DNA of 64,000 nt from Prorocentrum cordatum (lineage: Eukaryota; Sar; Dinophyceae; Prorocentrales; Prorocentraceae), in contig CAUYUJ010015281.1 of the NCBI GenBank assembly GCA_963575745.1, positions 224,501 through 288,500 of the forward strand, read 5' to 3'. The position numbers and the translations under genes are program-made. Under the pieces are notes generated by a model, which worked only from the letters and a program-made list of their open reading frames with translations, ran no database searches and had not been told where the DNA came from. Shown here piece after piece: positions 10,514 through 20,640 of the stretch (position 1 is its first letter; every line of letters begins with the position of its first letter).

Positions 10514-11847
10514 ATGGCGTTCGAGGGCGGCCCCGCCCCGCCAGCTCCGCCGGCCGCAGCCGAGCCGCGAGGGTGCAGGACGTGGGCCGCCGCCTGGACG
10601 GCGCTGGCAGTCGCCGCGGGCGCGGGCAGCCTCGTGGCACAGCTGGCGACCACGGGCCGCAGCAGGCTGGTCGGGCTGACGCTGTGCGTGGCGGTGGGCC
10701 CGACGGTCGCCTGGTTCGCCGCGCGCCAGGGCTGGCGTCTGCATGCTGACCAGGCGGCCGAGGCCGAGCAGCTGAGGCAGATGATCGAGCAGATCCAAGC
10801 TTGGCACCTCAGCGGAGGCTCAGGAGCGCCAGGCCCCACGCTCGACCCGAGCTACGACGCGACGACGGACGACGCTGGAGCTGAGAGCGGTGCACTGCCC
10901 CCGGGGGCCCCCCTTGTGCCTGGCGCGACGGGCCCGCTGACGGGACTGGGCCGCCACCCGCGCCCGCTGGCGCCGTCAGCTTGGGCGCCTTGGGCGCTCG
11001 GGCCGGGGCGCCGAGCGCGGGCGTGGCCCCGCCCCCAGGCACCGCCTCAGCGGGGGCGGCGGCCCCTGGCGCGGGCGCGGGCGCCGTGCAGGAGCACCGC
11101 CCAGGAGCTCAGAACGCCCTGGTGGTGTCGCAGGCGCGCCAGATCAAGGAGCTGTGGCGCCAAGGCGTCCGACTGCCAGTGGGGCCGCCGGCTCTGGCAG
11201 AGCATCTGGGCCATCGAGTCGTCGGGGCAGCTCCAGGGGAAATCAAGCGCGCGCTGACGGGTTTCGGCTATGCGGGGGCAGCTACGACGACAGCGCCGCG
11301 GGAGGCCGAGCTGATCGGAGCCCTGGGCCGCCTCAGCTCCCAGGCAGCCCTGACCGTGGGCAGTGGCCCATGGGCGCGGGGGGCCTCGCCCGATCTCTCG
11401 GCGGCGCGGGGCGGGTCCGAGGAGACGCGCTGGGGGTCTCGTCTGCCAGCAGGCCTCCAGATGGCCGCCCCCGAGATCTACATGATGATTCGAGGCGAGG
11501 GCTCGTCGAGCGCGCGGGACTGGATCGCCCAGAGGTACCAGGGCAGTTGGAGCAGCCCCGCGTGGGTCGACCTGTGGGCGCTGTCGACCACCATAGACGT
11601 CCGGCGCAAGGGTTGCGCCAGCGACTTGGAGATCATGCAGGCACTGGCCGTGGATGACAGGATGGAGCTCGCCTTGAGGAGGTTGGCTTCGCACGCGCAC
11701 GAGCAGAGGAACGGAGACCGCGCGGGGGCCATGCGCGCGCCGGGCCCCGCGCCACCAGGCGGCTCAGCAGACGCGGCCCCCACGCGAATGGCGGCATCAG
11801 CCACGACGCACTCCAACACGGAGCACCAGCGCAGGGAGCGAGCGTAA
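10514..11847 (+). pseudogene. Gag-like N-terminal region of the DIRS-like element
   Basis: Two overlapping frames (10514-11257 and 10981-11847) meet around 11000, implying a shift. The first has a hydrophobic segment near its start (LAVAAGAGSLVAQL) and a short coiled-coil-like stretch (AEAEQLRQMIEQIQ). The second is Ala/Gly-rich, then more ordinary (APEIYMMIRGEGSSSARDWI; then DRMELALRRLASHAHEQRNG, a pattern seen in retroelement Gag C-termini). No zinc knuckle is visible. The Gag role is inferred mainly from position before the RT. Confidence 0.35.
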
Positions 11848-12035
11848 CTAGTCCGAGTTCCGCAGCCGCAGGAAGAAGGAGAAGGGCGACGGCACGAGCG
11901 GCCGCGGCGGCAAGGGCGGCCGAGGAGGCGGGGGGGGGCTCGGACAGCCCCCCCCGCACGGCCTAACGGCCAGCCGCGCGCCCCGCCGAGCCTCCGGGCG
12001 GGGCGCAGAGCGCCGCGGCGGCGCGGGCCCCCAGG

Positions 12036-13133
12036 GTGCGCGGCCCGACGGGCCCGACGCTGCAGCAGGTGCTCTCGGCGACACTGGGACAGGAGGCTCT
12101 GCTGCCGATCGCGCTGGCGGCGAAGCCCTCGGGAGGCGGGAGGCGGTCTAGCCGACGACAGCACCGTCTCGAGCGGAAGCTCGCGCTGCGTGCTCTCGCG
12201 AACGAGCGCGCGCGCGGCATCTACTCCACGGACGCGGGCTCGCGCAGGGACCTCCCCCGACTCCGACGTGACAGCGAGCTCTCAGACAGGATGCGGAGTC
12301 TGCGCGGCCAGGTGCGCAGGGTGGCTTTGAGGGAAGCTAAGCGACTGAGCCGCGCCGGGACCGCGGTCTTGACAAGCGCCCCAGCGGTGCCGGAGCTAGC
12401 TCGCGCGGAGGAGGTGGGCTACGGCAAGCCGACAAGAGCGAGAGCTCATGGGGCCCTGAGAGCAGAGGACGCGGGCGAGCCGCAGGAGGCGAAGTGCGCG
12501 AGGCTGCTTGACACGCTGGGACCCGAGAAAGCCACGTACTACAGCGAGGAGACCAACGTGGTGGAGCGCGCCGAGCTGAGGAGCCAGGTGATCTTCGAGG
12601 AGCTGCAGCAGAAGTTCGGCTTCGTGCGCGGGTGCCAGGAGGAGTGCGAGCGGTACTTCGGGCGCCGGGACACGCCGCCGAACCTCTGGCACTTCGGGGA
12701 CGCCGAGGAGGTGACAGCGATCGCCGGCCTCAGCACAGTGGGCAAGAAGTCAGGAGGTCGACAGCGGAAAATCACCATGGTGGTGGCCGCCAACTACACG
12801 TTCAAGGACGTGGGGGAGCGGTCCGAGCGCGGGCTGCACGGAGGCGGAGCGCTGGGCCGCATGCATGTCCCTTCGGACTGTTGGGCGGCAGCGGCTTTCG
12901 ATGAGAGCAACGCTTCCTCGTTCGTGGAGGCGCCCTGTTGGATGTGGGGCCGGCAGCGCGCGCCCCCGGTGCGGTCGCGGGCCTTCTGGGATCGCCTCAG
13001 CGCGTCCCAGCGGGCCTCGCTGGCCCCCGAGTCCCGGGTCTATCCTACGTGGCGTCGGCTGGTCATGGGCAGCCCCCACAGCGCGCATATCCGGATGACG
13101 ATCAACGCCAGAGTTTGCGCCGTGACGTCGTGA
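12036..13133 (+). pseudogene. Reverse transcriptase-like region (fingers and motifs A-B) of the DIRS-like element
   Basis: 365 residues with a basic N-terminal half. Then come VGKKSGGRQRKITMVV (fingers-like), AAAFDESNASSFVEAP (candidate motif A aspartate) and VYPTWRRLVMGSPHSAHI (candidate motif B region). The frame ends at TGA 13131-13133, and reading continues in other frames. The catalytic DD pair is not here. The best candidate lies about 1.1 kb downstream, after a methyltransferase-like insert. The RT assignment is by motif order and context, not by a full match. Confidence 0.4.
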
Positions 13134-13215
13134 CGCCCGCTCGTGAGCAAGGGCCGCGAGCAGCGAATCAAGTGGATAAAGAGCTACTGGGTGATCAACG
13201 ACACGTACGAGTTGG

Positions 13216-14060
13216 TTGAGCAGACCACAGGTACGGCGCCCCCTCCCCCCCGAGACGGACGGCTATTCCGTGGCGGGGTGGTGCGAAGCTGTTCGGCAGG
13301 CCAAGCTACAGAATGGAAGAGTCTTCGCGGTCATGCGCCTATTCGAGGGCCCCAGGAGGGCTCGGGACGTGCAGCACGACCTGGAGAAGTTCACGGAGGA
13401 ACTGGGCCTGGTCCTGCTGATGATCTCCGTCGACCTGGCGGTGGACTCGCGGCGGGGCCTGAGTCGGGTGGGGACCTTCGAGCAGCTATGGCCCCTGGCG
13501 ATGGAGGGGCCGGTGGACGCGGTCTCCGGTGGGCCCCGCTGCTCCACTTGGAGCCGGGCCCCCTTCAGGCCGGGAGGTCCGCGCCCTCTGCGCCGACAGG
13601 GCAAGCACTGTTGGGGCATACCTCGGACGCGGTTGACGCCCGGGGAAGTCGAGCGACTGGGCGAGGCCAACCATCTCATGCTCAACCACCTGACGTTAAG
13701 CGGCGGCGTGGCAAGCCACGGAGGGGCACGGGGGCTCGAGCGCCCCGAGAACCCTGAAGAGAAGCCCGACCCCTCGATCTTCCATACGGAGATCCTGAAG
13801 GGCTTGGAGGAGAGGACGCAGGCAAAGCGGTTTTCGTTCGACCAATGCATGATGGGCGGGGTTTCATAGAAGCCTACGAGTATCACAGGGGCGGTAAAGT
13901 GGCCACCCGACGGAGCGAGAAAATGCAACGGGGCCCACTCACACGAGAAGAGCTACGGCAAGGTTAACGGCACCTTCCGGACTACCAAGCTGGCCGCCTA
14001 TCCACCAGCCTTGCGCGAGTGGGTTGCAGAGGGCATCGCGAGGACACTGACGGACATGGC
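13216..14060 (+). pseudogene. Methyltransferase-like domain of the DIRS-like element
   Basis: The frame from 13216 carries GLVLLMISVDLAVDSR, then VDAVSGGPRCSTWSRAPF (about 13510-13565), GGPRPLRRQGKHCWGIP, RPENPEEKPDPSIFHTE and FDQCMMGG. GGPxCSTWS resembles the GGPPCQxxS catalytic loop (motif IV) of C5-cytosine methyltransferases, but the usual second Pro is Arg. After a shift at about 13865 the same domain continues as KCNGAHSHEKSYGKV...LAAYPPALREWVAEGIA (about 13920-14040). DNA methylation by retroelement-encoded enzymes is known in dinoflagellates. Whether this copy ever methylated DNA cannot be told. Confidence 0.45.
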
Positions 14061-14099
14061 GAGTCACGGCACGGGCCCCGCAGGCCACCGGCGGTCTGG

Positions 14100-15206
14100 A
14101 GTTCGATGTCCCAGGATCTCGAGCTTCTCGGCCAAGCTGGACAAGGGTACCTTCCACTTCCTGAACGAGGCCTCCTCGCGCGAGAGGCGGGCGGTGCTGG
14201 GCCCGTCGGACACGAGCTTCCACTTGCACATCGACGACGGCCTGATCTCCGCCGTTGGGGGGGGGGCAGGGCTCCTGCGAGGCGAAGGTCAACAAGCTGG
14301 CCCACCAGGTGGGGGGCGCGCCGGAGGACGTCGGCTTCGCGGTGAAGGACCGCAGGGAGCACGGCCTGGTCGATCGACCGCATCGCGGGCTACGAGATCG
14401 AGTCGCGCCCCGCGCGGGCGCGAGTGCCGAGGCGGAAGGCGGCCCTGCTGTACGAGGCGCTGAGGGTGATGACCAATCGGGAACGGGTGCACCTGGACCA
14501 CCTGGCGCTCGCGCTGGGCGTCTGGATCTGGGCCGCGTTGCTGGCCAGACACTGGCTGTCGGCGCCGCGGCACCTGTCCCAGTTCACGCGCCAGGAGGGC
14601 CGCCGCTGGCGCGGGCGGTGGCCCTCGGCCCGACGGGAGGCGATAGCCACGCAGAGGGGCGTCATGGGCTCGCACGCGGACCTCGGGGCCCCGCTGATCG
14701 GGGTGCTCTTCGCATCCGGCGCCGAGGGGGGCCGGGATTTCGACGCGGGGGGCTTCGGCGCGGTCGCGGCCGCCGCAAGCCGCGCGCAGATGGAGGAGCT
14801 GCGGCGCGCGGGCGCGAGGCCAGGCACGGCGGTCGCCAAGCCTGGCCAACTACAGCAGTTGTTGGACAGGGGGCCCTCGTCTTTGGAGCCACACCTGCCC
14901 GTTGGCTCCATCGCCAGGGGCTGGGTCGACAGCGAGGCGAAGCGGGTGCCCGCGGAGGCCGGGCGCTGGAAGCGAGCTGATCACATCGTGCTGGGCGAGG
15001 GACGCGCGGCCTTGCGCGTCCTATCCCGTCTGGCCGTGGTCGCTGAGGCGCGTCGGCCCAGGGCGCTCAGCCTGGAAGGCAACATGGCCTTTGCCGGGGC
15101 TGCGGCGAAGGGTCGATCCACAGCAGGTCCAGTTAACTACTTACCGAGGAGGAGGAGGCGCGCTTTGTCGAGCGCGTCGGAGATCAGGACACAACCCCCT
15201 GGATAG
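14100..15206 (+). pseudogene. RT motif C candidate plus thumb and RNase H-like region of the DIRS-like element
   Basis: FHLHIDDGLISAVGG (about 14218-14262) is the candidate RT catalytic DD motif. It is followed, across a G-run frameshift at about 14259-14267, by KVNKLAHQVGGAPEDVGFAVKD and LALALGVWIWAALLARHWLS (about 14490-14560), a pattern seen after motif C in dinoflagellate RTs. From about 15060, LSLEGNMAFAGAAAKGRST and NYLPRRRRRAL resemble the RNase H tail of DIRS-type polyproteins. The last open frame ends at 15206. Confidence 0.45.
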
Positions 15207-15577
15207 AGACAAAAGAGACACCCTCGGATGGCCTTTCGAGAACGAGAGGAGGCGGTCAGGATGAAGAGGGGCACGGAGCCCCAGTGCCAGAAGATCAGGC
15301 GCGCGCGTCGCGCGCAGTGCAGTGCAAACTTCGGGCCCTCGAGTGCCGGGCGACCTGCGCTTGGAGGGCCGCGTGCAACCATCAACTTGACTATCCTATC
15401 GGCTTCGAGCAGCTGAGTTTTATAAATGGTGCTTGGCGGAGGGGGCGCCCCCTTGGACGCCAGACGAGTGTGATGACACTCTGATGGTATACACGACGAC
15501 CTCCGCCCTTCTGAAGAGTCCTTTCACCAGCCTGGTCGCAGCCGTCGAACTCAAGTTCCCGAGGCGGAAAAAGCCGC

Positions 15578-16180
15578 TTGAGCATATGCCATGCCGCGCT
15601 GCGCGGCTGGGAGCTGGAGCATCAGACCAAGCACGCGGTCCCGATGGTGAGCACGGCCCAGGCGTTCGTCAGCGATGAGCTCAGTGCTCGCGGCGAGCCT
15701 AGGCTGGGAGTCGGCATCGTGCTGCAGGGAAAAATGGGGATGCGCCCTAGCGAGATGCCGGGGATCGTCGCGTCGGATCTCGTATTCCTGGAGGAATCTG
15801 GGCACCAGCAGGGCAAGGGGCCTCTCATTGTGGGCCTCGACATGAAGGCCAACGCCAAGGCCAAGGAGCCCCAGTCCAATGCTATCTTGGAGTCCGACAA
15901 TTCGATCCTCGCGGGCACCCTGCGGCCCCTCAAGGCTCGCACGGCCCCAGGTGGCCGCCAATTCCCATGCGCCCTCGACAAGTATAGCAAGCTTTTGAGT
16001 CTCATCCAGTCCTAGTGCAATTTTCCATTGAAGTGGTCTCCTCATAGTCCCCGAGCAAGTTTTGCTTCAGAGGCCACTGCGCGGGGCATGTCTTTCGACC
16101 AGATACGGGAGACGGGTCGGTGGAAGGCGGACAGCTCTCTCCGGATATACATCGACATGGTACAGGCCGCCCATATCTAG
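15578..16180 (+). pseudogene. Tyrosine recombinase (YR) of the DIRS-like element
   Basis: The frame 15578-16015 contains VLQGKMGMRPSEMPGIVASDL, which fits the first catalytic Arg box of tyrosine recombinases, then LVFLEES and a basic tail. After a stop and shifts it resumes near 16055 as CFRGH, then GMSFDQIRETGRWKADSSL and RIYIDM. This matches the FRxGxA...GRWxSDSxxxYI C-terminal box with its catalytic Tyr. At least two frame lesions interrupt the box. YR would catalyse integration of a circular element copy. Confidence 0.55.
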
Positions 16181-16302
16181 CCGCGGGGCTCAAGGCGGCC
16201 GGGTGGGGACCGGCTTTCGACTGGGCCGCGCGCCACTTGGCGTGGGTCGCGGCCAGAGCGCTGAATGGCGCCGAAGGGGAGTAGACGACAGCCAGACGGC
16301 TA

Positions 16303-17241
16303 GTGGACCCCATCGAGCGCACCTGCGAGCTGGAGGGCCTCCACTCCACAACCAGACCGACCTCGCCTTTTTCCTCGGCAACTTCAACGGGCTCGTGGCT
16401 CACACCACCTCCATCGGCTTTTGCGACTCCGTTTTCGTCTCCGTCACCTCTCTCGCCAGGCGACAGGGCCACGCCAGGCGGGATGGCCCCGCCAGCATTG
16501 CCGCACTGGGTGGCCGCCAAGGCGGGAGCGACGCACCCGCCGAACAGGCCCGCTGGCCGCCGACGCTCCTGGTGGCCGTGCTGGGGCAGGGCGCACTGTG
16601 ACGGCGGCAGCAGACGTGGGGCGCGGCGGGGCATATGTTTGGAGCAGGCGCCAATCTCGTCCAGTGCGGCAGGGATTTTCTCGGCCATCACCGACTCTAC
16701 ACTCTCTTTGGCCGAGACCGCCTGGGAGTGCCTCGACCTCGTCAATATCTCGGTCAACAGCAGTGCCAGCCGCTTCTTTTTCTCGGGCGACGATGACCCA
16801 GCAGAGTCGCTGTCGACCCCCGAGGCTCGGGCGCTGATGAACTTTCCCAAGTTTTGGCGGCAGACGTTGCTGGACCTCACCTTGTTGGCATCTCCCACCA
16901 GACCTGTGATGGACATCCACAAGCATCATTTTCACAGCGGGTCAGCCTACTCCGCGTTCGACGCGTGGCTGGTCTGGCTTGACACAGGCCACGTGGGCCT
17001 TGCGTGGGGGGCGGCGTCAGTGACGTACGCCGCCAGATGGGCCAACCCACTATGGGACCTCACTACGGACGTGATTTCAGAACGCACACGTATCCCAGCT
17101 ATGCTACAACAGGAGATCCACGCTACCATGGACAAACCTGAACTATCCTTGTCGAGGGCTGCTCTGGACGCAGCACCTGCACTTGTGCCCCCGACGAGTT
17201 TGGCCAGGTCTTCGAAGCGGGGCAATCGTTTGATCTCCTAG
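16303..17241 (+). CDS. Uncharacterised open frame, possibly spurious
   Basis: 312 residues. The first third is Pro/Ser-rich and looks compositional. The C-terminal two thirds (from FFFSGDDDPAESLST) have ordinary composition with Trp- and hydrophobic-rich stretches (FDAWLVWLDTGHVGLAWGAA). No motif was recognised. It lies between the YR remnant and the endonuclease fragment on the other strand. A competing minus-strand frame (16002-16922) covers much of it, so it may be chance. Confidence 0.15.
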   Translation: MDPIERTCELEGLHSTTRPTSPFSSATSTGSWLTPPPSAFATPFSSPSPLSPGDRATPGGMAPPALPHWVAAKAGATHPPNRPAGRRRSWWPCWGRAHCDGGSRRGARRGICLEQAPISSSAAGIFSAITDSTLSLAETAWECLDLVNISVNSSASRFFFSGDDDPAESLSTPEARALMNFPKFWRQTLLDLTLLASPTRPVMDIHKHHFHSGSAYSAFDAWLVWLDTGHVGLAWGAASVTYAARWANPLWDLTTDVISERTRIPAMLQQEIHATMDKPELSLSRAALDAAPALVPPTSLARSSKRGNRLIS

Positions 17242-17489
17242 TGGCCGCGAGCCGGGAACGGGCCTCCACATCCTGCCTCGGCGGCGGCTTCGCAGTCTGA
17301 CGCCGAACTTTCGGACAAGGACTACGACCGCGAGCCCGACGCCGAGGATTCCCCGAGCGTCGACTCTGTCTCCTTCTCCGAGAGGGCTTCCGACCGCGAG
17401 CGTTCGGTCCACTTTGCGTAGACCTCATCTGGCCCTTGTTGGAGCGGGGCTGGCTCGTCACCTACAGGGAGCCAATGTCCTCCAGGAAC

Positions 17490-18350
17490 CTAAAGTGGCT
17501 GCAGTAAATCTCCAAGAGTATCCTCCAAGACCTGATAGTTGGGCGCATGCGGGGCGGGGCCTATCGGGAGGTCCACGGGGAGCTTGGCATACTGCTTCAT
17601 ACGTGGCACTGGAATCTCATCGGCTCATTCTTGCATTTGCAGGTCGAGTGGCCGATGGGGAAAAACATGTGAGCTCATATCCGCGAGCGCCGTTTTGATG
17701 GCAGTCAGGAGCGGCTTGCTTGTGATAAAGTAGTCATAGCACATCGCTGGGGAAGCGCTCCTGCACGTGGCCACACTGAAGCGTTCCCGTCGGAGAAGGG
17801 GTTACACACTGGCCATTCCACTTGCGTGGAGCAAACCCTTTCTGAAAACATGTGGTTATAGGTTGAAATCTGCTGTCGCTACAAAGAAAAGTCCCTGGCG
17901 CAAGATGTCGTGGCCCAAGGTCTGAGACAGTCGCACGCTGCGAGGTGACAGCCCCTCCGAGTCGAAGAAATAGCCACGCGATTGGCTTCCATAGTAGACA
18001 TGGATTAAGCCGATGAGGGAAATGTCCACGCAAACGCGCTGGGTCCTGCCAGGTATCAAGGTGAGCTCTCACGAAGGTGTTCAGTCCTGCTGAAGCTCCG
18101 CCCTTCCTGGTGACCTCGCAATATGACCAGAATGATTTCCAGCCGTGCTTCCTCATCGACTCTTTCGCCTCTAACAAACGCTGGCCATGAAGATTATGTT
18201 CTTGAGCGAGTACTACATGGGCCTCACAGCCCTGATTCACCGAGGCTGCTGTCGTCCAGCTGTTGCCGTTGACGGTGAGAAACAGCAGCCCCTCGGCGGC
18301 TTGCGCCGCCTGGCTCGGGTTACCCATCAGACCCTCTGGCCGAGGAGATC
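17490..18350 (-). pseudogene. APE-type endonuclease (EEP) fragment of a truncated LINE
   Basis: Minus-strand reading gives LFLTVNGNSWTTAA and HVVLAQEHNLHG (EEP N-terminal motifs), HGWKSFWSYCEVTRKGG, then in a second frame FVATADFNL (the DFN catalytic motif). In a third frame come YDYFITSKPLLTAIK and SSHVFPHRPL (the DYF and PHRP C-terminal motifs) and PVPRMKQYAKLPVDLPIGP. This order matches exonuclease-endonuclease-phosphatase domains that nick target DNA for LINE insertion. At least two shifts and stops interrupt it, and no RT follows on this strand. It is therefore an isolated 3'-truncated or rearranged remnant. Confidence 0.6.
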
Positions 18351-18509
18351 GCCTCGGCCCTGGCCTCGCTCTCACCCTTCGCCTTCTTCGCCTGCATCCC
18401 GGCCTGCTCCTCGCCTGAGCGACGCCCAGCCAGAGGTGCTGGCGGCATCAACTGGTCCTCCTGCGGCGCGCCACCCTCACGCGCCGCCTCCTCATCCGCC
18501 CTCCTCCTC

Positions 18510-18740
18510 ACCATCATGCTCATCATTATCATCATCATCATCATCATCATCGTCATCATCATCATCAGCATCATCATCATCATCATCCACCTCCTCCTCC
18601 TCAAGCTCCTCCTACTGCTCCTCAAGCTCCTCCTCCTCCTCCTCCTCCTCCTCTGCCGCCGCCTCCGCCTCCGCCTCCGCCTCCCCCTCCTCCTCCTCCT
18701 CCTCCTCCTCCTCCTCCTCCTCCTACTACTACTCATCCTC
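18510..18740. repeat. CAT/CTC compound microsatellite
   Basis: TCA repeats (about 18518-18590) grade into CTC and CCG/CTC repeats to 18740. It lies between the EEP fragment and the 3' side of the RLE-type LINE. Confidence 0.9.
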
Positions 18741-19173
18741 CTCCGTCCCTCGGGGCAGCCAGGCCGCCCGCGCCGCGCGCGCCCGCGCGCGCCCCGCGCG
18801 CCCGCCGCGCAGCGCGCGGCAGCCGGGCGGGCGGGCGCTAGGCAGCCCAGGCGGGGGGCGAGCCTGGCTGGCGGCACCGCCGCCGCCGCCGCCGCCGCCC
18901 CTGCCGCCGCCTCGCCCTTCCGCTTCCGCCCGCCGCCGCCGCCGCCCCCGCCGCCCCCGCCGCCGCCGCCTCCTTCCGCCGCAGGCCGCCGCCGCCGCCC
19001 CTCCCTCCGCCCCGGGCCGCGGCCGCCGCCGCCCAAGCCGCCGCCTCCTCTCAACGGTGTTTTCGCTGTGGCCTCGCGCCTCCTCCTCCTCGGCCCCGGC
19101 GCCGGCCCGCGCCCCCCCTCGCCTTTCGCCGCCCTCCTCAGCGCCTCGCCTCGCCGCTGCCTCGCCGCCCCCC
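18741..19173. repeat. CCG-rich low-complexity tract
   Basis: GC-only stretches of CCG/GCC with CGCGCG islands (about 18770-19060). Long Pro/Arg/Ala frames on all strands are artefacts of composition. Confidence 0.7.
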
Positions 19174-20640
19174 TCAGCGGAGGCCCGCCGCGTGGCGCAG
19201 CTGCCGCGCCACCCGGCGCTGGACAGCGCAGCTGACCGCGGTGTAGGCGCGCGACAGCTCGGTGTGCTGCTCGTCGTCTGGCAGCTCGCGCACGTGACTG
19301 AGCAGCCACTGGCGCGCCTCTGCGCCGAGCCGCCCTGCAGTCTCCACGGCGAACGCTGTCAACCGTTCGCCTGGATAGCGTTCGTGCTTCTCCCGCCCTG
19401 CGCGCCGCGAGGCTTCTCCAGGCCTCCGGGCGGCGACGCGGACGGCAGGCTCACCCCCCGCTGCAGGGTGCCGCACGGTGACGTCCACCCACCTCGCGCC
19501 ATCCACGCCCCCGTACTGGACATCGAGGATAGCTCGCTCGAGGACGGCGGGCCCGTCGCCTTCGGCCGGGCGCCGGGGCCGAAAACGATCCCAGGTGGGC
19601 GCGCGCTGTTCGCGCAGCGGGCGGTCGCGCGCCCACCGCGCCGCCAAGGCGCCCACCGCCTTGGCCAAGCCGCCGCGACGCCGCGCCACGCCTCCTCCAG
19701 ACTGGCAAGTGGCCGTGCGGTAGCCGTCCGCGTCAATTGGCGCCCGGCAGCAGACCCCAGCCGCGGTCTGGTTGCAACGCGTCGCAGCTGCCCGCGCCAT
19801 CTCGTCGCGAGAGCATTCTGGCCGTGGTAGCAAGAGGCGGCAGCGCGTCGCGGTGGCCCACTCCACGTCTTCCAGCGTGCACGCTGCCTCTGTGGGGTAC
19901 TGCAGGTACGCCCCAGATCCCGGCCCTCCAGCGGACTGAAGGACTGCCTTGCCTGGTTGCGCAGGTGCACTCGCTGCCGGGAAGCAGCCAGAGTTGTCTT
20001 GTGCGCCGTCGCCACCATGGTCTTCTGCCTCGTCGGCCAGCCAAGCACCGCGGCGAGCGGGTCGGCGGGGGACGGCTCCGCGCCCTGGCGCGCCATTTCT
20101 GCGCGCGCGTCCGCCAGCGTCGCTGCGTTGCGGGGGAGAGCGTCCAGCGCGTCCGCGAGCGAGGCGGCGCCCAGGACGCGGCGCACCTCGTCAGCGGCGT
20201 GCGTCCAGGCGGCCCAGAAGGCCGCGGCTCGCCTCGTGGTCGCCCACTGGGCCCCCTCGCCTCCGAGCTTGCGCGGCAGGCCCAGCAGCGCGCAGGCCTC
20301 TGGTCCAAGGGGGCGGTCCAGCAGCTGCTCCCAGCAAGCCCTCAGCGCGGCGTCGTAGCGGAAGGCCTCGCCTGGCGTCGCCAGCGCAAGCTGGAGGTAG
20401 TGCTGGCTGGCGTTGCCCGCGTAGGTCGTCAAGAGCGCCGCCCTTGCCTGCTTGGAGAGGCTCCCCTGGAGCTCCTGGAGGCGAGCGAAGAGCTCCTGCA
20501 GGCGCGCCGTTGCGTTGTCGAGTCCGCAGCCTTCCTCTCCGCCGAAGTGGAGCGCGGCGTCGTCGGCGTCCCCGCGCGCCGAGCACCGGCAACACGGAAA
20601 CGGCGTGGCCTGCCAGCTCGGGCGGCGCGGCCTGCGCCCC
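19174..20640 (-). pseudogene. C-terminal region with zinc-knuckle-like and RLE domains of the LINE
   Basis: The frame from about 20640 encodes ARLQELFARLQELQGSLSKQ and FRYDAALRACWEQLLDRPL, a post-RT helical region. After a second shift near 19870 the last frame gives a CC...C cluster (AAGVCCRAPIDADGYRTATC). It is followed by AILDVQYGGVDGARWVDVTV and GREKHERYPGERLTAFAVET, matching the D...RxVDVTV...K...Y signature of R2-type restriction-like endonucleases. RLE nicks a target for priming. Confidence 0.6.

Larger units (their letters stand above)
10514..16180 (+). mobile_element. Decayed DIRS-like (tyrosine-recombinase) retroelement
   Basis: On one strand, in order, are a Gag-like region, RT-like motifs, a methyltransferase-like domain, a second RT-like segment with HIDDG, an RNase H-like segment, and a tyrosine recombinase ending in a GRWK...LRIYID box. 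That set of domains matches DIRS-type elements, which integrate through a tyrosine recombinase and not an integrase. The frame changes at least six times, so the copy cannot make a full polyprotein. Terminal repeats were not identified, so the outer limits are approximate. Confidence 0.6.

Noticed and set aside
10514-16180. Bacterial-type prophage or integron because of the tyrosine recombinase
   Set aside because: RT-like and RNase H-like segments on the same strand and dinoflagellate context point to a DIRS-like retroelement.
18187-19830. A 547-residue plus-strand frame rich in Ser, Pro and Arg
   Set aside because: Opposite strand of the RLE LINE plus a CTC/CCG tract; composition explains it.
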